From DATLGB01 sp963740765 (lineage in GTDB: Bacteria > Actinomycetota > Thermoleophilia > Solirubrobacterales > Solirubrobacteraceae), in contig CAVUFN010000010.1 of NCBI GenBank assembly GCA_963740765.1, positions 310,001-374,000 on the forward strand: a stretch of 64,000 bases of DNA, given 5' to 3'. The number at the start of each line of letters is the position of its first letter. Position 1 is the stretch's first letter. A program made the translations under genes and the position numbers. Below the pieces are notes generated by a model, which worked only from the letters and a program-made list of their open reading frames with translations, was not told the origin of the DNA and did no database searches. Positions 1 through 7,012 of the stretch are shown here, in pieces.

Positions 1-280
1 CCTTGGCGGCGTTGCGCTCGGTCGGCGCGCGTGTGCCCGGCTTGGTCAGGTCGACTTCGATCATGGTCCGGACGAGCCGGTCGAGCGGCTCGAGCCGGTG
101 GCGCAGGAGCAGTGAGTTGAGGAGGATGACCAGCAGCACCGCCACGACCAGCGTGCTCACGCCTGGCAGCGCCGCGTCCTGCAGCCGGGCCGTGGTGAAG
201 ACCGCCGCCAGCGCGGCCGTCACGGCCACGAGGACGGCGTTGACGGCCAGGACCTGGGTCAGGAGCGTGCGCGAGCGCAT
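1..280 (-). CDS. Sensor histidine kinase, N-terminal part (cut by window edge)
   Basis: Only the first 93 codons are present; the gene runs off the left edge. The ATG at 280 opens a protein with a hydrophobic segment at residues 7-30, a short loop and a second one at about 40-60. A HAMP-like stretch follows (HRLEPLDRLVRTMIEVDL). This two-helix plus linker layout is the usual sensor end of membrane histidine kinases of the kind paired with LuxR-type regulators. No kinase domain is visible, so the function rests on the N-terminal pattern. It is divergent from the rhodanese-MoeB gene, with a shared upstream region at 281-376. Confidence 0.6.
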   Translation of the reverse strand, partial: MRSRTLLTQVLAVNAVLVAVTAALAAVFTTARLQDAALPGVSTLVVAVLLVILLNSLLLRHRLEPLDRLVRTMIEVDLTKPGTRAPTERNAAK

Positions 281-326
281 GTCTGACTGACGTATCGGCA
301 GCATGTGCGGAAGGCTGCACCTGGCC

Positions 327-344
327 CACTATCATTTGTGAAGT
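327..344 (+). promoter_or_regulatory. 18-bp element shared with the cysM upstream region
   Basis: CACTATCATTTGTGAAGT lies 32 bp before the start of the rhodanese-MoeB gene. The same element, with one difference, sits at 11598-11615 directly before cysM. It contains a -10-like TATCAT (330-335). Such an AT-rich 17/18 match in so GC-rich a window is unlikely to be chance. It may be a co-regulated promoter core or an activator site; no protein can be assigned. Confidence 0.55.
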
Positions 345-376
345 AAGAAACACGACCCGAGTTGAGGGGATTTCCC

Positions 377-1567
377 TTGAGCCCATCCGGCGCAGAGCTG
401 ATCCGCCAGATCAAGACGCAGATCGAAGAAGTCGACCCATCCGAGATCCACGAGTCCGTGGAGAACGGCACGAACGGGTTCGTCCTCGTCGACGTACGCG
501 AACAGAACGAGTGGGACGCCGGCCACCTGCCCGGTGCCAAGCACGTCCCGCGCGGGCACCTCGAGTCGCGTATCGAGGGTGCCGCCCCCGACCGCGACAC
601 GCGCGTCGTCCTGTATTGCGCGTCGGGCAACCGCTCCGCCCTCGCGGCGCGCACGCTGTCCGAGGACCTCGGCTACGAGCAGGTCGAGTCGATGACCGGC
701 GGCTACACGCTGTGGAAGGACCGCGGCTACGCCGTCGAGACCCCGCGTCAGCTCACGGCCGAGCAGCGCGAGCGCTACAGCCGCCACGTGCTGGTCCCGG
801 AGATCGGCCAGGAGGGGCAGGAGAAGCTGCTCGACGCGAAGGTGCTGCTGCTCGGCGCCGGCGGCCTCGGGTCGCCGATCGCCCTGTACCTCGCTGCCGC
901 GGGCGTCGGGACGCTCGGCCTCGTCGACGACGACGTGGTCGACCTCTCCAACCTCCAGCGCCAGGTCATCCACACCACGGACGGCATCGGCACGCCCAAG
1001 GTCGACTCCGCCGAGCGCGCCATCAAGGACCTCAATCCCGACGTGGACGTCGTCAAGTACCCGACGCGCCTCGACGCCTCCAACATCATGGAGATCATCG
1101 AGGGCTACGACGTCATCGTCGACGGTGTCGACAACTTCCCCACGCGCTACCTGCTCAACGACGCCACCGTGCGCCTGCAGATCCCGGTCGTGTCGGCGTC
1201 CATCCTCGGCTTCGACGGCCAGCTCAGCGTCTTCAAGCCCTACGACGGCCCGTGCTACCGCTGCCTGTACCCGGTGCCGCCACCGGCCGAGCTGGCCCCG
1301 TCGTGCGGCGCCAACGGCGTGCTCGGCGTCCTGCCCGGGACGATGGGCCTGCTGCAGGCGACCGAGGTCGTCAAGCTCATCACGGGAGCGGGCGAGCCGT
1401 TGATCGGCCGGCTGCTGCTCTACGAGGCCCTGGGCGCGACGTTCACCGAGCTCAAGGTCCGCCGCGACCCGGAGTGCCCGGTGTGCTCGCGCGACCCGGA
1501 GGACATCTCCGACGACGAGATGGGCGTCTTCCCCGACTACGAGGCGTTCTGCGCCGCCGCGGGCTAG
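377..1567 (+). CDS. moeZ: Rhodanese-MoeB/ThiF fusion, sulfur carrier activating enzyme (MoeZ-like, domains swapped)
   Basis: A 396-aa two-domain protein expected to adenylate the C-terminal glycine of a small sulfur carrier and convert it to a thiocarboxylate. A rhodanese domain comes first (residues about 15-112, persulfide Cys81 in YCASGNRS). The E1-like domain follows (GAGGLGS at 160-166, DNFPTRY, Cys pairs CYRC and CPVC, Cys310 in SCGANGVLG). In mycobacterial MoeZ the order is reversed. I chose TTG at 377 because GAGGGGA (364-370) sits 6 nt upstream; a TTG at 362 has no such site. The gene for its likely carrier, cysO, begins 14 nt downstream. A role in molybdopterin or thiamine sulfur transfer is also possible. 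Confidence 0.88.
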   Translation: MSPSGAELIRQIKTQIEEVDPSEIHESVENGTNGFVLVDVREQNEWDAGHLPGAKHVPRGHLESRIEGAAPDRDTRVVLYCASGNRSALAARTLSEDLGYEQVESMTGGYTLWKDRGYAVETPRQLTAEQRERYSRHVLVPEIGQEGQEKLLDAKVLLLGAGGLGSPIALYLAAAGVGTLGLVDDDVVDLSNLQRQVIHTTDGIGTPKVDSAERAIKDLNPDVDVVKYPTRLDASNIMEIIEGYDVIVDGVDNFPTRYLLNDATVRLQIPVVSASILGFDGQLSVFKPYDGPCYRCLYPVPPPAELAPSCGANGVLGVLPGTMGLLQATEVVKLITGAGEPLIGRLLLYEALGATFTELKVRRDPECPVCSRDPEDISDDEMGVFPDYEAFCAAAG

Positions 1568-1580
1568 GGTCGCACGCAAC

Positions 1581-1853
1581 ATGGCCACTGTGAAGATCCC
1601 CCCGGTGCTCCGCCCGTCCGTAGGCGGGGAGAAGCAGGTCGAGGCGTCCGGCTCGGACGTCGGCGAGGTGCTGCGCTCGCTGGCGACCGACCACCCGGCG
1701 ACCGAGTCCCAGCTCTTCAGCGGCGAGGGTCAGCTCAACCGCTACGTCAACGTGTACCTCAACGACGAGGACGTCCGCGTGCTCGACGGGCTCGGCACCG
1801 GCGTCAAGGAGGGCGACACGCTCGTCATCCTGCCGGCCATGGCCGGCGGCTAG
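1581..1853 (+). CDS. cysO: CysO-type ubiquitin-like sulfur carrier protein
   Basis: A 90-aa beta-grasp protein ending in the Gly-Gly tail (LPAMAGG) needed for adenylation and thiocarboxylation. It resembles mycobacterial CysO more than MoaD or ThiS: the N-terminal VKIPPVLRP, the central RYVNVYLNDEDVR and the tail match that family as I know it. The thiocarboxylate would be the sulfide donor for the O-phosphoserine sulfhydrylase CysM encoded at 11617, and Mec (12881) would release cysteine. It is co-transcribed with the rhodanese-MoeB gene. A TAGGGT box lies 10 nt before the ATG. Two hairpins follow the stop codon. Confidence 0.9.
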   Translation: MATVKIPPVLRPSVGGEKQVEASGSDVGEVLRSLATDHPATESQLFSGEGQLNRYVNVYLNDEDVRVLDGLGTGVKEGDTLVILPAMAGG

Positions 1854-1868
1854 CCACCGACATCGACA

Positions 1869-1883
1869 CGCCCGGATCGGGCG
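1869..1883 (+). terminator. Short hairpin after cysO
   Basis: CGCCCG-GAT-CGGGCG forms a perfect 6-bp stem 15 nt after the cysO stop. There is no T-run. It is a weak candidate terminator; the stronger hairpin follows at 1925-1964. Confidence 0.4.
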
Positions 1884-1924
1884 TAGGTGGCGGTCATGCA
1901 GGTCTCCTCGCCTCTGGTGTCACC

Positions 1925-1964
1925 GTGTCGCCTGGCGGTGGGCCTACCCACCGCCAGGCGACAC
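1925..1964. terminator. Perfect 18-bp inverted repeat between convergent genes
   Basis: GTGTCGCCTGGCGGTGGG (1925-1942) is followed by a CCTA loop and its exact complement (1947-1964). It lies between the convergent ends of cysO and the DUF4386 gene, so it can serve transcripts from both sides. No T-run follows on either strand, as is common for terminators in GC-rich Actinomycetota. Confidence 0.75.
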
Positions 1965-1974
1965 GCGCTGCCGT

Positions 1975-2724
1975 TCAGTGCGCTGCTGCGGCGACCGGCA
2001 TCGCCGGCCGCGCCTCGCGACCCGTCGTGCGCGCGGGCGCCTGCGGCGTGGTGAAGCCCCTGGTGATGAGGTAGATGCCGAGGACGCCGCCCTCCCAGAC
2101 CATCTCGGGGAAGCTCAGCAGAGCGCCGGTGCCGGACATCTGCTCCCAGCCGCCGAAGAGCGCGCCCGTGGCGTTGACCAGGCACAGCGCGCCGCCGGCG
2201 AGCCCGATCATGGCGAGGCGGCGCGGCAGCAGGCCGGAGCGGAGCATCGCGTAGCCGAGCAGGAGGCCGTTGCCGAAGGCGACGCAGAAGCCGGGGCCGA
2301 GCAGGAAGGTCGCGTCGTGCGCTGCGACGAAGGCCTGGGCGGAGCTGACCAGCGACGCATCGGGACCGGCGCCCTCGCGGTTGAGCGTGAGCACCGCGAG
2401 GAGGCTCACCACGCCCACGGCGATCAGGGTGGACTCGACGACGCGCGACGCGACCCAGCCGAGCGCGAGACGCTCATGGGTGCGACGGAGGATCGGGAAG
2501 AGCACGACGGCGGTCGCGATGTTGGTGATCACCAGGAGGATCTCGAGCGCGGCGCCGATCTGGACCGCGGTCACCGAGGCGGCGTCGGTCACCCAGTTGG
2601 GGTCGTCGAGGATCGAGCCGTAGGCGGCGTAGCCGCCCATGCTGGTCAGGAACGTCAAGAGCATCAGCACGCCGATGATCCGGGCGGCGCGCTTCGTGGG
2701 CATGGAGGGCGGGGTGACGGGCAT
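1975..2724 (-). CDS. DUF4386 family membrane protein
   Basis: A 249-aa protein with about six hydrophobic segments and the DUF4386 look: an RAARIIGVLMLLTFL start and a conserved RVVESTLI stretch. The biochemical role of the family is unknown. ATG 2724 was chosen because AAGGAA lies just upstream; longer upstream reading has no membrane-protein character. It is divergent from a TetR regulator, and two matching palindromes lie in the shared promoter region. It is therefore the probable target of that regulator, perhaps in membrane stress or small-molecule export. Confidence 0.75.
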   Translation of the reverse strand: MPVTPPSMPTKRAARIIGVLMLLTFLTSMGGYAAYGSILDDPNWVTDAASVTAVQIGAALEILLVITNIATAVVLFPILRRTHERLALGWVASRVVESTLIAVGVVSLLAVLTLNREGAGPDASLVSSAQAFVAAHDATFLLGPGFCVAFGNGLLLGYAMLRSGLLPRRLAMIGLAGGALCLVNATGALFGGWEQMSGTGALLSFPEMVWEGGVLGIYLITRGFTTPQAPARTTGREARPAMPVAAAAH

Positions 2725-2743
2725 GAGGTTCCTTCCGGTTGGG

Positions 2744-2756
2744 CTTACGACGTAAG
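2744..2756. promoter_or_regulatory. TetR-type operator, box 1
   Basis: CTTACGACGTAAG is a 13-bp palindrome 20 bp before the DUF4386 start. It matches box 2 except in its centre; the two centres are 32 bp apart, about three helical turns, so two dimers could sit on one face. Confidence 0.7.
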
Positions 2757-2774
2757 TCTGGCCTCGAGTTGTAC

Positions 2775-2789
2775 ACTTACGCTGTAAGT
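2775..2789. promoter_or_regulatory. TetR-type operator, box 2
   Basis: ACTTACGCTGTAAGT is a near-perfect palindrome 22 bp before the tetR start, with half-sites CTTACG/TGTAAG like box 1. It is the likely site for autorepression by the divergent TetR protein. Confidence 0.7.
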
Positions 2790-2810
2790 TCGTCAAGCCC
2801 GGCCTTCCGC

Positions 2811-3491
2811 ATGACCTCCCGACCCACCCGCCGCAGGCGCACCGGACCGCGGGCCCCGCTGACCCGGGAGCGCGTGCTCCGTGCCGCCGTCGCCCTTGCG
2901 GACGCGGACGGTCTAGAGGCTCTGACGATGCGCACGCTGGCCAAGGCACTCGGTGTGGAGGCCATGTCGCTCTACAACCACGTAGCGAACAAGGACGCGC
3001 TCCTGGATGGGATGATCGAGCTGGTCTTCGACGAGATCGAGCCACCCGCGCCGTCATCGGACTGGAAGGCGGAGCTGCGCAAGCGGGCAGTCTCGACCCG
3101 CGCGGCGCTGCTCCGGCATCCGTGGGCGGTGGGCGAGATGGAGGGCCGCGGCGCGCACGGGCCGGCGAACCTCCGTATTCACGACGCCGTGCTCGGCTGC
3201 CTGCTCGCGGCGGGCTTCGACGACGCCACGGCCGTCCGCGCCTACTCGGTCCAGGACGCCTACATCTACGGCTTCGCGCTCCAGCAGACGGACATGTCAC
3301 CCGAGTCCCGCGAGGACTTCGCCGCCGTCGCGCGCCAGCAGATGATCGACTACGCCGCTTCCCTCCAGGGTCATCCGCACCTCGCCCGCGTGGTCGGCGG
3401 ATACGTGGCCGAGCACGGCTACGACTACGAGGAGCAGTTCCGCTTCGGCCTGGACCTCATCCTCGACGGGCTCGAGCGGCTGCGCGGCTAG
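2811..3491 (+). CDS. TetR/AcrR family transcriptional regulator
   Basis: A 226-aa regulator. After a basic tail (RPTRRRRTG) comes the TetR helix-turn-helix: LTRERVLRAAVALADADG, then TMRTLAKALGVEAMSLYNHV at about residues 40-60. The C-terminal half is all-helical, like the TetR_C class found with tetracycline-type repressors. The ATG at 2811 gives a normal N-terminus. It is divergent from the DUF4386 gene, with two palindromic boxes in the shared spacer, so it probably represses both genes and responds to an unknown small ligand. Its 3' end overlaps the convergent DHFR-like gene by 4 bp. Confidence 0.9.
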   Translation: MTSRPTRRRRTGPRAPLTRERVLRAAVALADADGLEALTMRTLAKALGVEAMSLYNHVANKDALLDGMIELVFDEIEPPAPSSDWKAELRKRAVSTRAALLRHPWAVGEMEGRGAHGPANLRIHDAVLGCLLAAGFDDATAVRAYSVQDAYIYGFALQQTDMSPESREDFAAVARQQMIDYAASLQGHPHLARVVGGYVAEHGYDYEEQFRFGLDLILDGLERLRG

Positions 3492-4039
3492 GCGCGCCGG
3501 TAGCGCTCGTAGATCACGCGTGACTCGAACGTCCTGGTCTCGACGAGGTCGAGCGGGACGTCCTCGGTGACCGGCGGCAGGAACGGCGTCCCGCCCCCGA
3601 CGAGGACTGGGAAGCGGAACATGCGCAGCTCGTCGACGAGCCCGAGCTCGATGGCCGCCGCAGCCAGGCCGGCGCCGCCGATCTCGACGTCCTTGTCGGT
3701 CGCGGCGAGCGCCGCGGCGACCTCATCGGCCACCGAGCCCTCGGCGAGGCGGGTGTTGCTGCCCTGGACGCGGTCGAGCGTGCGGCTGAAGACGACCTTC
3801 GGGAGCGCGCACCAGACGTCGGCGAACGCGGCCCGCGCTTCGGTGTCGCGCAGCGACGGGTCCGTCTCCCAGACGAGCATGGCCTCGTAGAGCCTGCGGC
3901 CGAGGAGGTAGCCGCCGAGCCCGCCGACCCGCTCGAGGTGGAAGCCGAACAGCTCGTCGCTGGGGGGCGACCAGTCGAACCCGCCCTCGCGGTCGTTGAT
4001 GAAGCCGTCCACGGAGACGCTCATCGAGAAGATCAGCAT
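3488..4039 (-). CDS. Dihydrofolate reductase / RibD C-terminal family protein
   Basis: A 183-aa protein that begins in the family manner (MLIFSMSVSVDGFIND), has LLGRRLYEAM in the cofactor region, and carries EIGGAGLAAAAIELGLVDEL plus LVGGGTPFLP in the C-terminal half. This is the RibD_C/YwjB group of NADPH-dependent reductases, whose members often have no known substrate; it is not a classical DHFR. A second in-frame Met (4024) could be the start. It overlaps the convergent tetR end by 4 bp and has no obvious functional partner nearby. Confidence 0.8.
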   Translation of the reverse strand: MLIFSMSVSVDGFINDREGGFDWSPPSDELFGFHLERVGGLGGYLLGRRLYEAMLVWETDPSLRDTEARAAFADVWCALPKVVFSRTLDRVQGSNTRLAEGSVADEVAAALAATDKDVEIGGAGLAAAAIELGLVDELRMFRFPVLVGGGTPFLPPVTEDVPLDLVETRTFESRVIYERYRRA

Positions 4040-4166
4040 CGGGCGATCTTCTCAGGCCGGCCGTGCCCGGCGAATTGAGGACGAGCCCGAACCTGGTCGA
4101 TCTCAGGCCGGGGCCGACAGCAGGCGTGGCTGCTGCTTTCAGGTCTGAAGGCGACTGCGACCGTCC

Positions 4167-4210
4167 TGTGTGCACTAAGGGTCGCTCCAGCGACCCCAAG
4201 TGCGCCCGCC
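4167..4210. repeat. Dispersed palindromic repeat, copy A
   Basis: This 44-bp stretch matches 54551-54594 at 37 of 44 positions without gaps. Its core GGGTCGCT-CC-AGCGACC is an inverted repeat, extended by imperfect GCACT/AGTGC arms, so it can fold into a hairpin. Copy A lies between the DHFR-like gene and the flavoprotein gene; copy B is inside a glycosyltransferase coding sequence. Confidence 0.65.
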
Positions 4211-4266
4211 GGATGCTGTCTCCCGCTTTGAAGCTGGCCCTGCGCGAATATCGTCGCTCCGCGATC

Positions 4267-5460
4267 GTGGAAACCGGTGCCCACCGCTCTACCGACGTCG
4301 TGATCATCGGGGCGGGTGCCGCGGGCCTGATGTGCGCCCTGACCGCCGCGGCGCGCGGTCGCGAGGTGCTGCTGATCGACCACGCGAACAAGGCGGGCAA
4401 GAAGATCCTCATGTCCGGTGGGGGCCGGTGCAACTTCACCAACCTGTACACGGAGCCGGCCAACTTCTTCTCGCAGAACCCCCATTTCTGCAAGTCGGCG
4501 CTCGCGCGCTACTCGCCGTGGGACTTCATCGCCATGGTCACCGAGCACGGCGTGCCGTATCACGAGAAGAAGCTGGGCCAGCTGTTCTGCGACAACAGGT
4601 CCCGGGACATCCGCGACATGCTCCTGGACGAGTGCCGGCGGGCCGGCGCCGACGTGCGCCTCGACACCGCGGTGCAGCAGGTCGAGAGGACCGGGACGGG
4701 GTACGTCCTGGACACGGACCTCGGTCGGGTCGCGGCATCGTCGCTGGTGATCGCCACCGGTGGCCTGTCGGTTCCGACCATGGGCGCGACCGGCTTCGGC
4801 TACGAGGTCGCCCGCCAGTTCGGCCACACCGTGCTGGACACCCGCGCCGGCTTGGTCCCGTTCGTGATGACCGATCAGCTCAAGGGGATGTGCGCCGAGC
4901 TGTCCGGCACGTCGGTGGCGTCCGTCGTCAGCTGCAACGGCCAGAGCTTCCGCGAGAACATCCTGTTCACCCACCGCGGTCTGAGTGGGCCGGCCATCCT
5001 GCAGATCTCCTCCTTCTGGAACCTCGGCGATGCCGTGGAGGTCGACCTGCTGCCCGACCGTGACGTCCTCGAGTGGCTGCAGCGCGCGCAGGCCGAGCGC
5101 CCGGACAGCATGCTGAGGACCTTGCTCGCCGAGGTCTTCACCAGGAAGCTTGCGGCCCTCCTGGCGGATGGCTGGTTCACCGACAAGCCGATGAAGCAGC
5201 ACACCCCGTCCGAGCTACGCGACATCGCGGACAAGCTCGGCGCCTGGCAGGTGGTGCCGGCCGGGACCGAGGGCTACCGCACCGCCGAGGTCACGCTCGG
5301 CGGGGTCGACACCCGCGAGCTGTCGTCGAAGACCATGGAATCGCTGACGTGCCCGGGCCTGTACTTCATCGGCGAGGTCGTGGACGTGACCGGACACCTG
5401 GGCGGGTTCAACTTCCAGTGGGCCTGGGCGTCGGGCTACGCCGCGGCGCAGTACGTGTGA
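4267..5460 (+). CDS. NAD(P)/FAD-dependent oxidoreductase, HI0933/BaiN-like family
   Basis: A flavoprotein of 397 aa counted from GTG 4267. The N-terminal Rossmann motif VVIIGAGAAGLMCAL is followed by KILMSGGGRCNFTNL, the hallmark of the HI0933/BaiN family. The C-terminal FAD contact PGLYFIGEVVDVTGHLGGFNFQWA is also typical. Known members include flavin reductases acting on bile-acid intermediates, but most are uncharacterised, so the substrate here is open. Reading upstream to 4063 adds about 68 residues that cover the palindromic repeat and look non-coding, so I prefer GTG 4267; ATG 4213 is an alternative. It is not in an evident operon. Confidence 0.85.
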   Translation: METGAHRSTDVVIIGAGAAGLMCALTAAARGREVLLIDHANKAGKKILMSGGGRCNFTNLYTEPANFFSQNPHFCKSALARYSPWDFIAMVTEHGVPYHEKKLGQLFCDNRSRDIRDMLLDECRRAGADVRLDTAVQQVERTGTGYVLDTDLGRVAASSLVIATGGLSVPTMGATGFGYEVARQFGHTVLDTRAGLVPFVMTDQLKGMCAELSGTSVASVVSCNGQSFRENILFTHRGLSGPAILQISSFWNLGDAVEVDLLPDRDVLEWLQRAQAERPDSMLRTLLAEVFTRKLAALLADGWFTDKPMKQHTPSELRDIADKLGAWQVVPAGTEGYRTAEVTLGGVDTRELSSKTMESLTCPGLYFIGEVVDVTGHLGGFNFQWAWASGYAAAQYV

Positions 5461-5466
5461 CGTCCG

Positions 5467-6009
5467 CTACTCCGGAGTGACGGTCCGGATGACGCGGGCG
5501 GGGTTGCCGACGGCGACGACGCCCGCGGGGAGGTCCCGGAGGACGACCGCGCCGGCGCCGACCACGGTGTCGTCCCCGATCGACACGCCGGGGCAGACGA
5601 TCGCGCCCGCACCCAGCCAGACGTTGTCGCCCAGGGTGATCGGGTGCGCGCACTCCCACAGCGCGCGGCGCTTGACGGGGTCGACCGGGTGGGCCGGCGT
5701 GACGAGCTGCACGCCCGTGGCGATCTGGCAGGCCGCGCCGATGACGATCGGGGCGCAGTCCAGCAGCATCGCGCCGTAGTTGACGAACGTCCCGGCGCCG
5801 ATCGTGATGTGCACGCCGTAGTCGACGTACAGCGGCGCGCGGACGACGACGTCCGCGGCGACGCTCCCGAGGCCCTCCGCCAGCGACGCCGCGCCGGCGT
5901 TGTAGCGGGCCATCCACGCGACCGCCCGCGCAGCCATCGCCTCGAGCTCCGGGTCGCCGGCCTGGTAGAGCTCGCCGGCGAGCATCAGCTCCCGCGGGCT
6001 CGGGGTCAC
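5467..6009 (-). CDS. Sugar O-acetyltransferase, left-handed beta-helix (NodL/LacA/Maa type)
   Basis: A 180-aa hexapeptide-repeat protein. The N-terminal cap reads ELMLAGELYQAGDPEL, the helical segment typical of maltose/galactoside acetyltransferases. Isoleucine-rich hexapeptides follow, then TPAHPVDPVKRRA with the loop His expected for catalysis, and GAVVLRDLPAGVVAVGNPARVI at the end. It would transfer acetyl from acetyl-CoA to a sugar hydroxyl; the acceptor is unknown. The GTG start overlaps the stop of the upstream YihY gene as GTGA, so the two are translationally coupled. Confidence 0.88.
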   Translation of the reverse strand: MTPSPRELMLAGELYQAGDPELEAMAARAVAWMARYNAGAASLAEGLGSVAADVVVRAPLYVDYGVHITIGAGTFVNYGAMLLDCAPIVIGAACQIATGVQLVTPAHPVDPVKRRALWECAHPITLGDNVWLGAGAIVCPGVSIGDDTVVGAGAVVLRDLPAGVVAVGNPARVIRTVTPE

Positions 6010-6950
6010 GTGCGCACGAACAGCGACTTGACGAACCCCCACACGAGCTGATGGAACGGCGGACCGGGCGGGCCGTCGTACTCGCCGTCGCGGACGCTCG
6101 GGTACTCGGCGGCGATCTCGGCGCCGAGCAGCGCGATGAACGACACCACGTAGGTGAAGACGAGGAAGGCCACGACGGCACCCAGCGACGCGTAGACGGC
6201 GCCGTAGTTGGCGAAGTTCTGCAGGTAGGCGGCGAAACCGATCTTGGCCAGCTCGTAGCCGATCGCCGCCACGAGAACGCCCGGCCAGATGTCGCGCAGG
6301 CGCGGGCGCCGCGCGGGCACGAGCCGGAAGATGCCCGTGAACACGAGCACCGCGATGGCCAGCGGCAGCACCCGCCCGACGCTCTGGAGCGCGTCCACCA
6401 CGCCGCTGTCGGTCTTCTTGACGACGCTGTCGAGCAGGGTCAGGGCCAGGGAGAGCGTGATCAGCACGCCGAAGACCAGCACCATGAACAGGTCCCACAG
6501 CTTGGCCTGCACGGGCGGGCGATCCTCCTGGACGCGGAAGGCGACGTTGAGCGCCTGGCGGATCGAGCCCATCACGTTGGAGGCGGCGAAGACGAGCGTG
6601 AACACGCCGAGGATGGAGAACCCGGCCACGTCCCGCGTGACCCGGAGCATCGCGCGCTCGAGCTGGCGGCGACCGCCGTCCTCGGTCAGCGGCAGCCGGT
6701 CCAGCAGGAAGTTCACGACCTGCGTGCGCGCCGAGTCGTCGTGCTTGACCACGCCCAGCACCGCGACGCAGAGGATCGCGATCGGGAAGATCGAGAACAG
6801 CGCGTAGAAGGAGATGGCCGCGGCACGCTGCGTGCCGCCGTGGGAGAAGAAGCCGCCGACGCCGTGCTCGATGAGCTGGCCGAAGCGCCGCCAGGTGCGG
6901 GCGAGTCGGCTCTCGCCGGCGAGGTGGTCGGGGACGTCGGCCATGGCCAT
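6006..6950 (-). CDS. YihY/virulence factor BrkB family membrane protein
   Basis: A 314-aa inner-membrane protein with about six transmembrane helices. It opens with HGGTQRAAAISFYALFSIFP, the family signature, and later has GVLVAAIGYELAKIGFAAY. The family was once misnamed ribonuclease BN; its true role is unknown. The start may be ATG 6950 or ATG 6944. It is the first gene of a two-gene minus-strand unit with the O-acetyltransferase. Confidence 0.88.
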   Translation of the reverse strand: MAMADVPDHLAGESRLARTWRRFGQLIEHGVGGFFSHGGTQRAAAISFYALFSIFPIAILCVAVLGVVKHDDSARTQVVNFLLDRLPLTEDGGRRQLERAMLRVTRDVAGFSILGVFTLVFAASNVMGSIRQALNVAFRVQEDRPPVQAKLWDLFMVLVFGVLITLSLALTLLDSVVKKTDSGVVDALQSVGRVLPLAIAVLVFTGIFRLVPARRPRLRDIWPGVLVAAIGYELAKIGFAAYLQNFANYGAVYASLGAVVAFLVFTYVVSFIALLGAEIAAEYPSVRDGEYDGPPGPPFHQLVWGFVKSLFVRT

Positions 6951-7012
6951 GTGCGTGAAAGGAACTACCCGTCACCGCAAGGTTCGCTACCCGGCCCGCG
7001 TTTCCCCTGTAG

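Noticed and set aside
1925..1964. An attachment site or transposon end, because of the perfect 18-bp inverted repeat.
   Set aside because: There is no duplicate copy, integrase or transposase nearby, and the position between convergent genes fits a terminator.
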